Assembly (NCBI RefSeq): GCF_044502415.1
Contig: NZ_CP172402.1
Source: Haloimpatiens lingqiaonensis
GTDB taxonomy: Bacteria; Bacillota; Clostridia; Clostridiales; Clostridiaceae
DNA length: 64,000 nucleotides
Reading direction: 5' to 3' (one strand)
In this document: positions 7,129 to 15,197 of the stretch, one piece after another
How positions within the stretch are numbered: the first letter of the stretch is position 1
How the letters are laid out: every line of letters begins with the position of its first letter
The notes under the pieces: generated by a model
What the model was told of the DNA's origin: nothing
Databases searched by the model: none
Seen by the model: the letters and a program-made list of their open reading frames with translations, nothing else
Translations under genes and position numbers: made by a program

Positions 7129-7878
7129 TTAGTTAATAATATCGCCTTTGTTTTTAGCTAAATTTTCATGCCATTCTCGTCGCTTAGTAGCTGTCGGTTT
7201 CGTCCACTCTGTTTCTTCACCAATAATTTTTAAAGGTTCTTGTGAGCGATAAGAACGCGTTAAGTTACCAGGGAACTTTTTGTCAGTAACATTTGGGGCG
7301 TTTTCAAATTCACCTGTAGGTTCTACTATATAAACGCGTTCTCTTCCTTTTCCTTTTGCTAATGCTGCTGCAAGACCTGCCCCATTGACATTAGCAGTGA
7401 AATAAATATGGTTCATTTTAAGCCCAGGTTTGTAATTTGAATTTCCACCCGCTATCAGAAAATCACCAACTTTCAAATCTGCCTTTGTCCCATGGTAAAA
7501 TGGGCCTTTATCTGTTAGTGCACCATTATATGATTTGGCCAATTCATAATTTCTAGTTGCCTGTTCAGAATCACCCAACTCCTCATAACAGTTGGCATTG
7601 TTTATATACAACGTGGAGTAAGCACTCTTAACGTTATCATCATCTATATTTTGTGCACACTTTAAGGATGTTTCCATCCATTTTAATTTATCTGTAATAT
7701 TTTCTTGTATACGAGCTAAATGATAAGCTGCGATAAATCTTTCATAGTCATCCGTTGCTTCGTGCCATGCTTTATGAAACATCGCAATCGCACCCTCACT
7801 GTTTCCACAGTCCTCCAATCCCATCCCACTCATGCAGATTTTAATAATAACGTTATTTGGATCAAATTTTTTATTCAT
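7129..7878 (-). CDS. arr: TPR-fused rifamycin ADP-ribosyltransferase (Arr family)
   Basis: A 249-residue protein. Residues 1-120 are helical with TPR-like repeats (AIMFHKAWHEATDDYERFIAA type; NANCYEELGDSEQATRNYELA). Residues 125-225 are an Arr domain: GPFYHGTK (125-132), MNHIYFTA (155-162), VYIVEPTGEF, then NVTDKKFPGN and TRSYRS. Arr moves ADP-ribose from NAD+ to rifamycins and inactivates them; stand-alone Arr is about 140 residues, so this is a fusion. By alignment from memory with Arr-ms, His19 and Tyr49 correspond to His129 and Tyr159, but the Asp84 position is Asn193. GGAGGTAAG precedes ATG 7878. Rifampicin resistance is likely but the Asn leaves doubt. Confidence 0.8.
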   Translation of the reverse strand: MNKKFDPNNVIIKICMSGMGLEDCGNSEGAIAMFHKAWHEATDDYERFIAAYHLARIQENITDKLKWMETSLKCAQNIDDDNVKSAYSTLYINNANCYEELGDSEQATRNYELAKSYNGALTDKGPFYHGTKADLKVGDFLIAGGNSNYKPGLKMNHIYFTANVNGAGLAAALAKGKGRERVYIVEPTGEFENAPNVTDKKFPGNLTRSYRSQEPLKIIGEETEWTKPTATKRREWHENLAKNKGDIIN

Positions 7879-7906
7879 CTAATCTTACCTCCAAATTAAT
7901 TGAATG

Positions 7907-8077
7907 TTATGATGAGTATATCCAGAACTTCAACTGCTCAAGATCTTCTCCATTGGCTTGCCTTTTGCCAATTCGTCGATTAATGAAGCAGACCAAAATA
8001 ATCACTATCCCAAATCCCCCAACAAATCTCACTAATATACTATCGAAGTATAGCAGTTGAAATTCAGAACGAACAGT
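7907..8077 (-). pseudogene. Possible remnant of a small membrane protein
   Basis: A 56-codon minus-strand open stretch with no ATG and no ribosome binding site. It contains one hydrophobic segment (FVGGFGIVIILVCFI) followed by a basic stretch and ends IYSS. It lies in the 390-base gap between the Arr gene and the AraC gene. Its character is that of a short membrane-anchored peptide or the tail of a lost gene. The rest of the gap shows nothing else recognisable apart from the terminator at 8223. Confidence 0.25.
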
Positions 8078-8222
8078 CTATATTTGCAATTTTGTATATG
8101 TTATAATTAAAGTGAGGAAGAGTATATTATCAGTGAAGTTAAGCTTTTATTGTTTCGGGGGTGCCTAGCACAACCCGAAATTAGCTACGCCAAACATTCA
8201 CCAATCGTACCATTTACGAAAA

Positions 8223-8245
8223 GGGCACTCTTACTAGGAGCGCCC
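8223..8245 (-). terminator. Terminator of the AraC-GyrI gene
   Basis: On the minus strand GGGCGCTC (8245-8238) pairs with GAGTGCCC (8230-8223) around a 7-nt loop and is followed by TTTT. It lies 22 bases after the AraC stop. Confidence 0.7.
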
Positions 8246-8267
8246 TCAATCATAAACATTGATGTCA

Positions 8268-9146
8268 TTAATAGTCTTTTTTCTTTACTGGAATCCAGAT
8301 TTCGCTTCGATACTTTGGATTTCCAGTGTCTGGACTCTCATTCCATAAAATTTCAGGACCTTCAACCGCCTCGTATCCTGAGGATGGAAACCACTCTGAG
8401 TATATCCTACCCCACACATTTTGAAGTGTTTCCGGAAATGGTCCAATCGATTCAAATATTGCCCAGGTACAAGCATCTATTTTCAATACATCAAATTCCG
8501 CTGTCTCATCACTTGATGTTGCCACCCCGATGTAATGATCCAGCTCACCCTTTTCTTCCATTCTTCCTTCCGAGAAATTAATAGATCCACTAATAATCCC
8601 TGTTGGTTCTACATTTGAAAGTGCTTTTAATTCTTTAATAACCTCAGGGGTTAAAAGTTCAGTCATTTTTGCAATATCTGGATTGACACCTTCAAACATA
8701 ATTGGAACTCTCTTCTTAAATCCTACTAACTTAAAAGGTCCTTTCTCAACAATACGATAGTTCATTTCGCATCCCCCTTTAATTGATAATTGAAAGGTCA
8801 TTCGAGGATAAGCTTTTAATTGTGTATTCTCACTCCTTGCCTCAGAAGGGAGAATGCCATGCAGGGAATGAAAAGCACGGGAAAATGAATCAGCCGAATT
8901 ATAGCCATATTTGACGGCTACATCAATTATTCTCAAATCCCTATCTTTCAAATCAAGTGCAGCCAACGTCAGTCTTCTTCTCCGAATATATTCTGATAAA
9001 CTTATGCCTGCTAAAAAAGAAAACATCCGCTTGAAATGATACTCTGAACAATAAGCGATTTTGGATACTTCAATATAATCAATTTCCTCTGTTAAGTGCT
9101 CTTCAATATATGCCAATGCATTATTCATACTTCTTAAAGAATCCAT
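8268..9146 (-). CDS. AraC-family regulator with GyrI-like effector domain
   Basis: A 292-residue protein. Residues 1-105 hold the paired AraC helix-turn-helix motifs (IDYIEVSKIAYCSEYHFKRMF and IIDVAVKYGYNSADSFSRAFH). Residues about 130-290 form a GyrI-like small-molecule-binding domain ending in SEIWIPVKK. This Rob/SoxS-like plan is used by regulators that sense drugs and activate efflux. ATG 9146 is chosen for the AAAGGAGG seven bases upstream, rather than the longer frame at 9179. Followed by its own terminator. Its target is unknown; the neighbouring resistance genes are candidates by position only. Confidence 0.85.
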   Translation of the reverse strand: MDSLRSMNNALAYIEEHLTEEIDYIEVSKIAYCSEYHFKRMFSFLAGISLSEYIRRRRLTLAALDLKDRDLRIIDVAVKYGYNSADSFSRAFHSLHGILPSEARSENTQLKAYPRMTFQLSIKGGCEMNYRIVEKGPFKLVGFKKRVPIMFEGVNPDIAKMTELLTPEVIKELKALSNVEPTGIISGSINFSEGRMEEKGELDHYIGVATSSDETAEFDVLKIDACTWAIFESIGPFPETLQNVWGRIYSEWFPSSGYEAVEGPEILWNESPDTGNPKYRSEIWIPVKKKDY

Positions 9147-9289
9147 TGAACAACCTCCTTTCATCATCAATATTATCAAAGGGTGCGTTTACTCATCCGA
9201 CATTCTGTGCACAGTTCAGTCGATTCTCTTTCATGTAATTAGTATCGTTAAACTGAATTTAACTTTGGGATGTTTACCACAGGAATCCT

Positions 9290-9547
9290 TTACTTTTCTT
9301 CAGTGTATCTTTCTTGCTGTAAAAATTCCTTTGCCTCTCTAAGGCGTAAATCCCAATATTTTTGCAAAAGGTAAATGATTTTCTCATCTTCAACTTTGGC
9401 TTCCTTCAGAGCCGCAGTTGCCTTTTCAATCCCAATGACTCTTTCTTCAAAGGCAGCTTCATCTAGCCATGCATTGCTATCTTCTCTTATTCGTTCCAAC
9501 AGTTCACTTCCAAATCCCGAAAGGGAACCTCTAATTGAACGTGCCAT
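9290..9547 (-). CDS. Hypothetical 85-residue protein
   Basis: Starts at ATG 9547 after GAGGAGG. The protein is helical and charged, with no cysteine cluster, membrane segment or known motif; the N-terminus is MARSIRGSLSGFGSELLERI and the rest is predicted helix (EKATAALKEAKVEDEKIIYLL). It lies between the lincosamide transferase-like gene and the AraC gene on the same strand with short gaps, so it may be read with either. I do not recognise it. Confidence 0.6.
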   Translation of the reverse strand: MARSIRGSLSGFGSELLERIREDSNAWLDEAAFEERVIGIEKATAALKEAKVEDEKIIYLLQKYWDLRLREAKEFLQQERYTEEK

Positions 9548-9609
9548 ATCTATTCCTCCTCTAAATTCTAATTTATTGCACTATTGATAGACAAATTGGA
9601 ATTTGTCAG

Positions 9610-10104
9610 TTACTTGTATTCACTCGGAACAGGAATATTAAATCTCTCGCACAATAGTTTTACATCATGCATATCATTTTCATCATACTCATAGCCCAGA
9701 TGAAATAATACTTGATTTTCAGCATCAATACATCTAACCATTTTATCGCCTATTTTCCCAATGCCACTAAACACTTTTGGTGGATATGCTTCTCCTTCAA
9801 AAACAATGTATCCTTTTTCGTTGAAATTAAATATATGAAGATCAATTACCCTACCTTTAGTATCCTTCCAAACCGTGTGAGATGTGGTGGTATATGCTTC
9901 TGTAACTTCCGCAAAGCCTTTTTCTTTTATTATTTCAATAAACTTTTTACTATTACTTTCTTCCACAAATAAATCAATATCATTGTGTGCTCTTGTTTCT
10001 TCTTCTAATAGTGCATCTACTCCCCAACCGCCATCAATCCATATGTTAATTCCATTTTCTTCAGCGTATGTTATTATCTCAATGGCATCAGTTTTACTTA
10101 CCAT
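9610..10104 (-). CDS. Lincosamide nucleotidyltransferase-like protein (LinA/Lnu family)
   Basis: A 164-residue protein, the size of Lnu(A)/Lnu(C) enzymes. The nucleotidyltransferase core shows DGGWGVDALL (24-33), HNDIDLFVEE with paired Asp residues (40-49) and a later DLHIF carrying the third carboxylate. Family members adenylylate lincomycin and clindamycin. Related sequences also exist whose substrates are unproven, so resistance is likely but not certain. ATG 10104 follows GGAGGG. Its neighbours Vat and msr(D) act against drugs that bind the same ribosomal region. Confidence 0.75.
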   Translation of the reverse strand: MVSKTDAIEIITYAEENGINIWIDGGWGVDALLEEETRAHNDIDLFVEESNSKKFIEIIKEKGFAEVTEAYTTTSHTVWKDTKGRVIDLHIFNFNEKGYIVFEGEAYPPKVFSGIGKIGDKMVRCIDAENQVLFHLGYEYDENDMHDVKLLCERFNIPVPSEYK

Positions 10105-10234
10105 GTAATCCCTCCGTTCAAATTAAATCTATAAGTGATAAATCTCAAAGCTATTTCTCCTAATAATATAATGTTTATTGTTCCAATCAAAGCTAAAGAT
10201 GAAGCTTGCCTTCTTTAGCTCGCAATAATTAGAG

Positions 10235-10303
10235 CTAAATCGAGGTTCCAGCACCCCCTAGATTTAAGTTCCCTTTTGTGCCGTGGTAGAAAGGCCCCAA
10301 GTC
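10235..10303 (-). pseudogene. Fragment of a second Arr gene abutting vat
   Basis: Immediately after the vat stop, a minus-strand frame reads DLGPFYHGTKGNLNLGG before a stop. GPFYHGTK is the start of the Arr domain and carries its conserved His. Only about 20 codons remain. The nucleotide sequence differs from the intact Arr gene at 7.1 kb, so it is not a recent duplicate. It appears to be a recombination scar from assembly of the resistance block. Confidence 0.65.
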
Positions 10304-10941
10304 TAGGAATTTTTCATGAATTGCTCTAACCCTGCTTCGGATGTTAGCATTTCAAGATTATCAAATATTTTCTCTTCGCTCCAGTTCCACCATTGAAGCT
10401 TTAGCAGGAATTCAATCTTTTCGTCACTAAAGCGTTTTTTGATAAACTTAGCTGGATTCCCACCATATATTGTATATGGCTCAACACTTTTCACTACTGT
10501 TGAATTAGCGGCAATAATCGCACCATCACCAATTATAATGCCTGGCATAATGGTTACATTTTGACCTATCCAAACATCGTTACCAATCACAGTATCCCCC
10601 TTAAAAGGAAGTTGTTCTATTGTAGGAGTAACCTTTTCCCATCCCCAGCCAAAGATATTAAAGGGATAGGTTGTAATTCCATCCATTCTATGATTCGCAC
10701 CATTCATGATAAACTTAATACCCTCTGCAATTGCACAGAACTTTCCAATTATAAGTTTATCCCCTAGAAATTCGTAGTGGTGCTCAATATTATCATAAAA
10801 TTTCTCAGGAGATTTTTTATTGTCGCTGTAATAAGTGTATTCACTAATCTCAACATTTGGTCTTTTAGGTAGATTGCTTATATAGCAAACCGTCTTTATA
10901 TTTTCATTCGGATAAAGTTTTTTCTTATCTGGCCCCGTCAT
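10303..10941 (-). CDS. vat: Vat-family streptogramin A O-acetyltransferase
   Basis: A 212-residue left-handed beta-helix acetyltransferase: LIIGKFCAIAEG, then NGANHRMDG with the catalytic His of Vat enzymes, TYPFNIFG and GDTVIGNDVWIGQNVTIMPG hexapeptide turns, then YGGNPAKFIKKRF. It acetylates the hydroxyl of group A streptogramins using acetyl-CoA. Length and motif order match Vat(D)-type enzymes. The ATG at 10941 overlaps the stop of the upstream nucleotidyltransferase by four bases, so translation is coupled. The nearest Vat class cannot be named without a search. Confidence 0.9.
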   Translation of the reverse strand: MTGPDKKKLYPNENIKTVCYISNLPKRPNVEISEYTYYSDNKKSPEKFYDNIEHHYEFLGDKLIIGKFCAIAEGIKFIMNGANHRMDGITTYPFNIFGWGWEKVTPTIEQLPFKGDTVIGNDVWIGQNVTIMPGIIIGDGAIIAANSTVVKSVEPYTIYGGNPAKFIKKRFSDEKIEFLLKLQWWNWSEEKIFDNLEMLTSEAGLEQFMKNS

Positions 10942-11777
10942 TGAATATGGGCTCCTTTCAGGTATTCAACCTCATTTACTAGTCTTTGAAGAATCTCTAT
11001 TCCTTTTCTTGTACAATCTACATTAGTTGATATTAAGGAAATAACCTTATCGACCCTTTCCTTGTAATCGCTTGGCTTGATCTTAAAATCCTCGATCATC
11101 TTAACAGCCTTTTTTTCATTTATACAGTATTCTTTATTTACTGCAAATAAGACTTGATTAAGGGAAGATATGCTTCGAAAGCAATGCCCGCAAACATAGG
11201 ATACATCGTCTTTATCTATATTGTTCTCAGCAAACATTAATGAGAAACCTGCCTCAAACATAAAAAATTCGGTTAATCCTTTCTGCAAAGCGGTTGGATA
11301 ACGTTCTGCCTGATTTTTTAATTCGCATAAGCTTTCATTCTTAGCATATAGTATTTTGCTAATCGCTAATTCTCCTCGATACATAGCACTTATATATCCA
11401 TGGGGATGCCCCGTCTGATAATTAGCAGTAACAATTCCTTGCTCCGTATCTTTGATTATTTGTTCCACCCGTTTTATATCACGTAAAATCAAGTCAACAT
11501 GATACCCATTTATAACTAACCATCCGCCGCCATTAACCCAATCACCCCACGCTCCGGGAGGTACAACAAGGTTATTTCTATTCTCATCATCCAACTCTGT
11601 AGCAATTTGGTTAATCGCTGTCAGGTCAAATGATTCTGATTTGTAATAGATTCCGATATCTATATCAGAATCCTCTGTATGGGTGCCTCTTGCACGGGAA
11701 CCCCCTAATACGATGCCTTCTATATAAGGCAAAGAGGATAATTTTTCTGTCACTGATTGAATAATATTATCTATCAT
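10938..11777 (-). CDS. Nucleotidyltransferase-domain protein, possible antibiotic-modifying enzyme
   Basis: A 279-residue protein with an N-terminal polymerase-beta-type core: GGSRARGTHTEDSDIDIGIYY (about 23-43), containing the G-S and D-x-D metal-binding signature, and VDLILRD with the third acidic position. The remaining about 170 residues are helical and could bind substrate. The overall plan resembles aminoglycoside and related nucleotidyltransferases, but I cannot assign a drug. ATG 11777 has AGGAG upstream. It is the first gene of a two-gene unit with vat (ATGA overlap), so a role in resistance is plausible but inferred. Confidence 0.7.
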   Translation of the reverse strand: MIDNIIQSVTEKLSSLPYIEGIVLGGSRARGTHTEDSDIDIGIYYKSESFDLTAINQIATELDDENRNNLVVPPGAWGDWVNGGGWLVINGYHVDLILRDIKRVEQIIKDTEQGIVTANYQTGHPHGYISAMYRGELAISKILYAKNESLCELKNQAERYPTALQKGLTEFFMFEAGFSLMFAENNIDKDDVSYVCGHCFRSISSLNQVLFAVNKEYCINEKKAVKMIEDFKIKPSDYKERVDKVISLISTNVDCTRKGIEILQRLVNEVEYLKGAHIQ

Positions 11778-11878
11778 ACTGAATCACTCCTTTCAATATC
11801 AAAAGCTATATCCCATGCTGAGAAACGCCTTTTTTGCCATGTGTTCCTTATGCTTTACGTATATTTCTATGGAAAGGG

Positions 11879-11904
11879 GGCCTTCAAAATTCATCTTGAA
11901 GGCC
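11879..11904. terminator. Hairpin between msr(D) and the nucleotidyltransferase-vat unit
   Basis: GGCCTTCAA (11879-11887) pairs perfectly with TTGAAGGCC (11896-11904) with an 8-nt loop. It is T-rich on the plus side (TTATTTT) and C-rich then TTT on the minus side. It may end msr(D) transcription or serve as a leader hairpin. The remaining gap 11778-12008 shows no further gene. Confidence 0.45.
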
Positions 11905-12008
11905 TTATTTTCCCTGATTAGAGGTCTAACCTACTTAACGTTTAGATAAAATCAATAACCTCTTTCACTGGCCTACTTACGATCTGTCAAATACGAAAAG
12001 TAAAATAA

Positions 12009-13472
12009 TTATCGGACTAAGTTTAATTTCTTATCTTTGATTTCATAAATCACATCAGCCACATTATCAAGCAGCCGTTTGTCATGGGTGATAAACACTA
12101 TAGTTCCGGCATACTCCTTCATTAGTATTTCCAAAGCCTCTAAGCTTGGTATGTCAAGGAAATTGCTGGGTTCATCCATTAGTAAGATGTTATATCTACC
12201 CATAAGCATTTTAGCTAGCAATAATTTCATAATTTCGCCGCCACTTAAAACAGATAAACTTTTTCCAATATCGTTTTGTTTAAACCCCATTGATGCTAGC
12301 ACGGAACGAATTTCTGAAACATTGTAATCACAATCCTCCTGCATAAACTCCAGGACTTTCTGATTACTGTTGTACTTGTAACCATTTTGTGCAAAGTAAC
12401 CTATTTTTGCCTTAGGTGAAATAGAAATTCCATCTTCATGGTTTAAGATCATTTGGATTAACGTTGTTTTACCTGTTCCATTACCACCAGTTAGAGCCAC
12501 TTTTGCTCCAAGCGGAATTTGAAAAGATGCATTTTCAAACAATACCTTATCTCCAAATGTTTTATTAATTTCCGTACCGACAATAGGGTATGGATTGTGG
12601 AGCTCCAATGCTTTACTTTGCCTGAAACGAATCCTGCGAATATCTTCCGGAGCTTCTACATCTCCTAAGGCCGCAATCCTATGTTCTAGGGACTTAGCGG
12701 CATTATGCATCTTTTTTTCCTTACTTCCCATTGATTTTTGATGAGCTAAACGCCCTCCGCCTTTAGTACTTTTTTTCTTTGAAGCACCTTTTGCCTTCTG
12801 TCCTATTTTACGAGCCTGTTTTCGCTTTTCCTCCGCAGCCCTTTCCAATCGGGCACGTTCCGCAACAAATTGTTCGTATTCTGCAGCTTGGCTCTTGCGT
12901 TCTTCCTCTTTCTGACGAAGATAATCAGAATAGTTTCCCCAATACTCAGTGATTTTGCCATCTTTCAGTTCCCATATTTTATCTACTACCTCATCAAGAA
13001 AATAGCGGTCATGGCTAATAACTAACAGTGCACCTGTAAAATATTTTAGCTGTCCAATTAGAAAATCAATTCCTTCACGGTCTAAATGGCTCGTAGGTTC
13101 ATCCGCTAAAATACCATGAACCTGTGCCGATAAGGCCTGTGCTATTTTAAGTCTTGTTTCTTCACCACCGCTCATGGTCTGTATATCTAATTGCTCAACA
13201 CCGAGCTTACCCACAAGTGCAAAATCTTTCTCCTCCTGCAAAGTTACTTCGTCCAACTGAGGGATATAGGCAAGTTCACCCAGACGATTCATTTTACATC
13301 CTGGGGGAGTTAATTCTCCTAAAAGTACCTTGAGTAACGTGCTTTTTCCTGCACCATTTGCTCCTACTAAACCAATACGGTCATAATCATACACTTCTAA
13401 TTCATCTATATCTAAACAAGTGCATCCTTTAAATTCCACACGAATGTCTTTTGCTTTTAATATCAATTCCAT
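12009..13472 (-). CDS. msr(D): ABC-F ribosomal protection protein Msr(D)
   Basis: A 487-residue protein with two ABC domains and no membrane segments. It shows Walker A GANGAGKS (37-44), signature MSGGEETRLKIAQAL, Walker B ILADEPTSHLD, a charged linker rich in Lys/Arg, then second Walker A GGNGTGKT, signature LSGGE and LLMDEPSNFLD. Length and sequence agree closely with streptococcal Msr(D) from memory. ABC-F proteins bind the ribosomal E site and dislodge macrolides. ATG 13472 follows AGGAGG; the longer frame from 13508 is only leader sequence. It is regulated by the MYLIFM leader peptide upstream. Operon partner of mef(A). Confidence 0.95.
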   Translation of the reverse strand: MELILKAKDIRVEFKGCTCLDIDELEVYDYDRIGLVGANGAGKSTLLKVLLGELTPPGCKMNRLGELAYIPQLDEVTLQEEKDFALVGKLGVEQLDIQTMSGGEETRLKIAQALSAQVHGILADEPTSHLDREGIDFLIGQLKYFTGALLVISHDRYFLDEVVDKIWELKDGKITEYWGNYSDYLRQKEEERKSQAAEYEQFVAERARLERAAEEKRKQARKIGQKAKGASKKKSTKGGGRLAHQKSMGSKEKKMHNAAKSLEHRIAALGDVEAPEDIRRIRFRQSKALELHNPYPIVGTEINKTFGDKVLFENASFQIPLGAKVALTGGNGTGKTTLIQMILNHEDGISISPKAKIGYFAQNGYKYNSNQKVLEFMQEDCDYNVSEIRSVLASMGFKQNDIGKSLSVLSGGEIMKLLLAKMLMGRYNILLMDEPSNFLDIPSLEALEILMKEYAGTIVFITHDKRLLDNVADVIYEIKDKKLNLVR

Positions 13473-13517
13473 AACATTTTCCTCCTGTCTATAATCGCAT
13501 GTTTTCATTTGCTTGTA

Positions 13518-13546
13518 CGCAGGGAAAACCCTGCGATTTTAGCAGG
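13518..13546 (-). promoter_or_regulatory. Alternative hairpins of the msr(D) attenuator
   Basis: On the minus strand CGCAGGG (13535-13529) pairs with CCCTGCG (13524-13518) around TTTT. An upstream CCTGC (13546-13542) can instead pair with the GCAGG of the first arm, leaving GTTTTCC after it. The two pairings are mutually exclusive. This fits ribosome-controlled attenuation after stalling on the leader peptide; the choice of which form terminates is inferred. Confidence 0.6.
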
Positions 13547-13551
13547 AAAAA

Positions 13552-13572
13552 TTACATGAAAATTAAATACAT
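13552..13572 (-). CDS. Leader peptide MsrDL (MYLIFM)
   Basis: A six-codon frame MYLIFM between mef(A) and msr(D), with AGGAGGGCC at 13579-13587 overlapping the mef stop. This peptide is known in mef/msr(D) elements as the macrolide-sensing leader that stalls ribosomes and induces msr(D). The sequence is identical to the published hexapeptide as I recall it. It is too short for gene finders. Confidence 0.85.
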   Translation of the reverse strand: MYLIFM

Positions 13573-13585
13573 AAAAATGGCCCTC

Positions 13586-14815
13586 CTATGAATTTTGTTT
13601 TAAATCTAATTTTCTAATCTCAGTTATCATTGGGCAAACTATTGCAATGCAAATAATTAAAATACCTGATAGTAAAAACCAATGATTTACACCGATTCTA
13701 TCAGCAAAGAATCCAGAAAGAATTAACCCAATTGGCATAGCAAGAGACATGATACTTCCAGTTAAAGAAAATACACGTCCTAAATATTCAGGCTTAATTT
13801 TCTCCTGAAAAAGAGCTGTTTGCACACCGCTATAGAATGGCACCGAAAGCCCCATTATTGCACAGCAGACTACAAATATGAAAAATCCACCACTTTGAGG
13901 AAGTAATCCTGAAATGGTTAAGCTTATCCCCATCATAAAAATGGATGCCGTTATTAATAAGATTCGCTTTTGGTAATTCCCAAATAACCCTAATAATAGA
14001 CCCCCTATCAACATACCAGAGGCATAAGCAATCTCCGTAATAGAAATATGCATCGGTGTACCATTAAAATATTCCATAGTGATTAAAGGATATAATGCAT
14101 TTATGGGCATATAAACAAACATATATAATGTTCCAACGAGTAATAAAGCAAATAATCCTTTATTTTGCCGTAGTACAGCCATTCCTTCTTTCATTTCTCT
14201 TATGAAATTTGGTTTCAAGCTTTGCACTTGATCGCCTAGCTTAGGAATACGTACAATTGCTACCGTAATAGATGCAATCACAGCACCCAATACATCGATG
14301 GCAATAATAGCATTTAGTTCCCAAACGGAGTATAAGAGTGCTGCAACCGCCGGACTAACAATATAGCTTATAGACTGCAAAGACTGACTATAGCCTGCAC
14401 ATTTCGTAAGCTGTTCTTCTGGTACTAAAAGTGGCGTAACCGCATTGAGAGCCGGGGTGTGAAAAGCCGTTCCAATGCTACGGATAAACAATACTACCAT
14501 AACCATCCAGATAGGTAGCTCCATATACAATGCAACAATAGCAAGCACTGCCCCAGCTGCTGCGATAATTAAATCAGCACCAATCATTATCTTCTTCCTA
14601 TCATGACGATCCACTAATACACCAATGGCTGGTCCAAAGACCGCATAGGGTAAAAAACCTACAAGTGAAGCCATAGACAAGACCATCGCAGATCCTGTTT
14701 TCTCTGTAAGGTAAAAAATGATCGCCATTTGCAGGATGGCACTAGTGATTAATGATACTGCCTGCCCTGCCCATATTGTATAAAACTTAAGTTTCCAATT
14801 GTTGTATTTTTCCAT
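13586..14815 (-). CDS. mef(A): Macrolide efflux MFS transporter Mef(A)-type
   Basis: A 409-residue protein with about 12 hydrophobic segments. The N-terminus MEKYNNWKLKFY and the loop GVLVDRHDRKKIM are those of Mef(A)/Mef(E), and most of the sequence agrees with them from memory. The region around residues 225-305 differs more. It is a proton-driven inner membrane exporter of 14- and 15-membered macrolides working with Msr(D). Start ATG 14815. Expression is controlled by the MTASMRLR leader and attenuators at 14883-15108. Allele naming (A, E or a relative) would need an alignment. Confidence 0.92.
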   Translation of the reverse strand: MEKYNNWKLKFYTIWAGQAVSLITSAILQMAIIFYLTEKTGSAMVLSMASLVGFLPYAVFGPAIGVLVDRHDRKKIMIGADLIIAAAGAVLAIVALYMELPIWMVMVVLFIRSIGTAFHTPALNAVTPLLVPEEQLTKCAGYSQSLQSISYIVSPAVAALLYSVWELNAIIAIDVLGAVIASITVAIVRIPKLGDQVQSLKPNFIREMKEGMAVLRQNKGLFALLLVGTLYMFVYMPINALYPLITMEYFNGTPMHISITEIAYASGMLIGGLLLGLFGNYQKRILLITASIFMMGISLTISGLLPQSGGFFIFVVCCAIMGLSVPFYSGVQTALFQEKIKPEYLGRVFSLTGSIMSLAMPIGLILSGFFADRIGVNHWFLLSGILIICIAIVCPMITEIRKLDLKQNS

Positions 14816-14882
14816 TTATATTATCTCCTGCATATTATTTTGCTTGAATTTCTATTTTGAATAGCATTCTAGGCAATAAAAA

Positions 14883-14921
14883 ATGCAGGCCTAAATCCAC
14901 AATGTGGCTTTTGGTCTGCAT
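14883..14921 (-). terminator. Attenuator hairpin 2 upstream of mef
   Basis: On the minus strand ATGCAGACC (14921-14913) pairs with GGCCTGCAT (14891-14883), enclosing a smaller hairpin CCACA/TGTGG and followed by TTTTTT. It is a strong intrinsic terminator 60 bases before the mef ATG, so read-through must be allowed for expression. Confidence 0.7.
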
Positions 14922-15034
14922 ACATACAATTTGGAAACATTCATATTTAAGACATAGTTAAATAAAGTTATAGTTAAATAACTTATATCTCACCGTAACT
15001 AATGAATGCTCAATATCGTATAAATAAGCACAAC

Positions 15035-15069
15035 AAAAAAGCCTATCATCGGGGATAGATTCTGCTTTT
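15035..15069 (-). terminator. Attenuator hairpin 1 downstream of the mef leader peptide
   Basis: AAAAAAGC...CTATC, loop CCCGAT, GATAG...GCTTTTTT on the minus strand forms an intrinsic terminator 13 bases after the leader-peptide stop. Together with the peptide this is the known macrolide-inducible attenuation arrangement of mef/mel elements. Confidence 0.75.
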
Positions 15070-15081
15070 TTTATTGCCAGC

Positions 15082-15108
15082 TTATCTTAAACGCATTGAG
15101 GCTGTCAT
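15082..15108 (-). CDS. mef leader peptide (MTASMRLR)
   Basis: An eight-codon frame MTASMRLR with AGGAGGAA at 15117-15124. The same peptide is described upstream of mef/mel, where macrolide-stalled ribosomes prevent terminator formation and induce the operon. Its intact sequence suggests the cluster is still inducible. Confidence 0.88.
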   Translation of the reverse strand: MTASMRLR

Positions 15109-15148
15109 AGTTTCGGTTCCTCCTAAATTCTTATTTGTATCAGCGTAT

Positions 15149-15177
15149 ATTTTAACACAACAAGTCGTTTTAAGCAA
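15149..15177 (-). promoter_or_regulatory. Promoter of the mef-msr(D) operon
   Basis: On the minus strand -35 TTGCTT (15177-15172) and -10 TAAAAT (15154-15149) with a 17-bp spacer. The expected transcription start near 15142 lies about 34 bases before the leader-peptide ATG. Confidence 0.65.
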
Positions 15178-15197
15178 CTTTAAAATTAAAAAAATCC

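Noticed and set aside
6815..7132. Plus-strand frame of 105 codons before the Arr gene
   Set aside because: No ribosome binding site. Its parts look like decayed coding DNA in several frames, and the stretch overlaps the Arr stop. It could be a transposase relic but I could not identify it.
13473..13508. 12-codon longer start of Msr(D)
   Set aside because: The ATG at 13472 has AGGAGG and matches the known N-terminus MELILKAKD; the extension is leader sequence.
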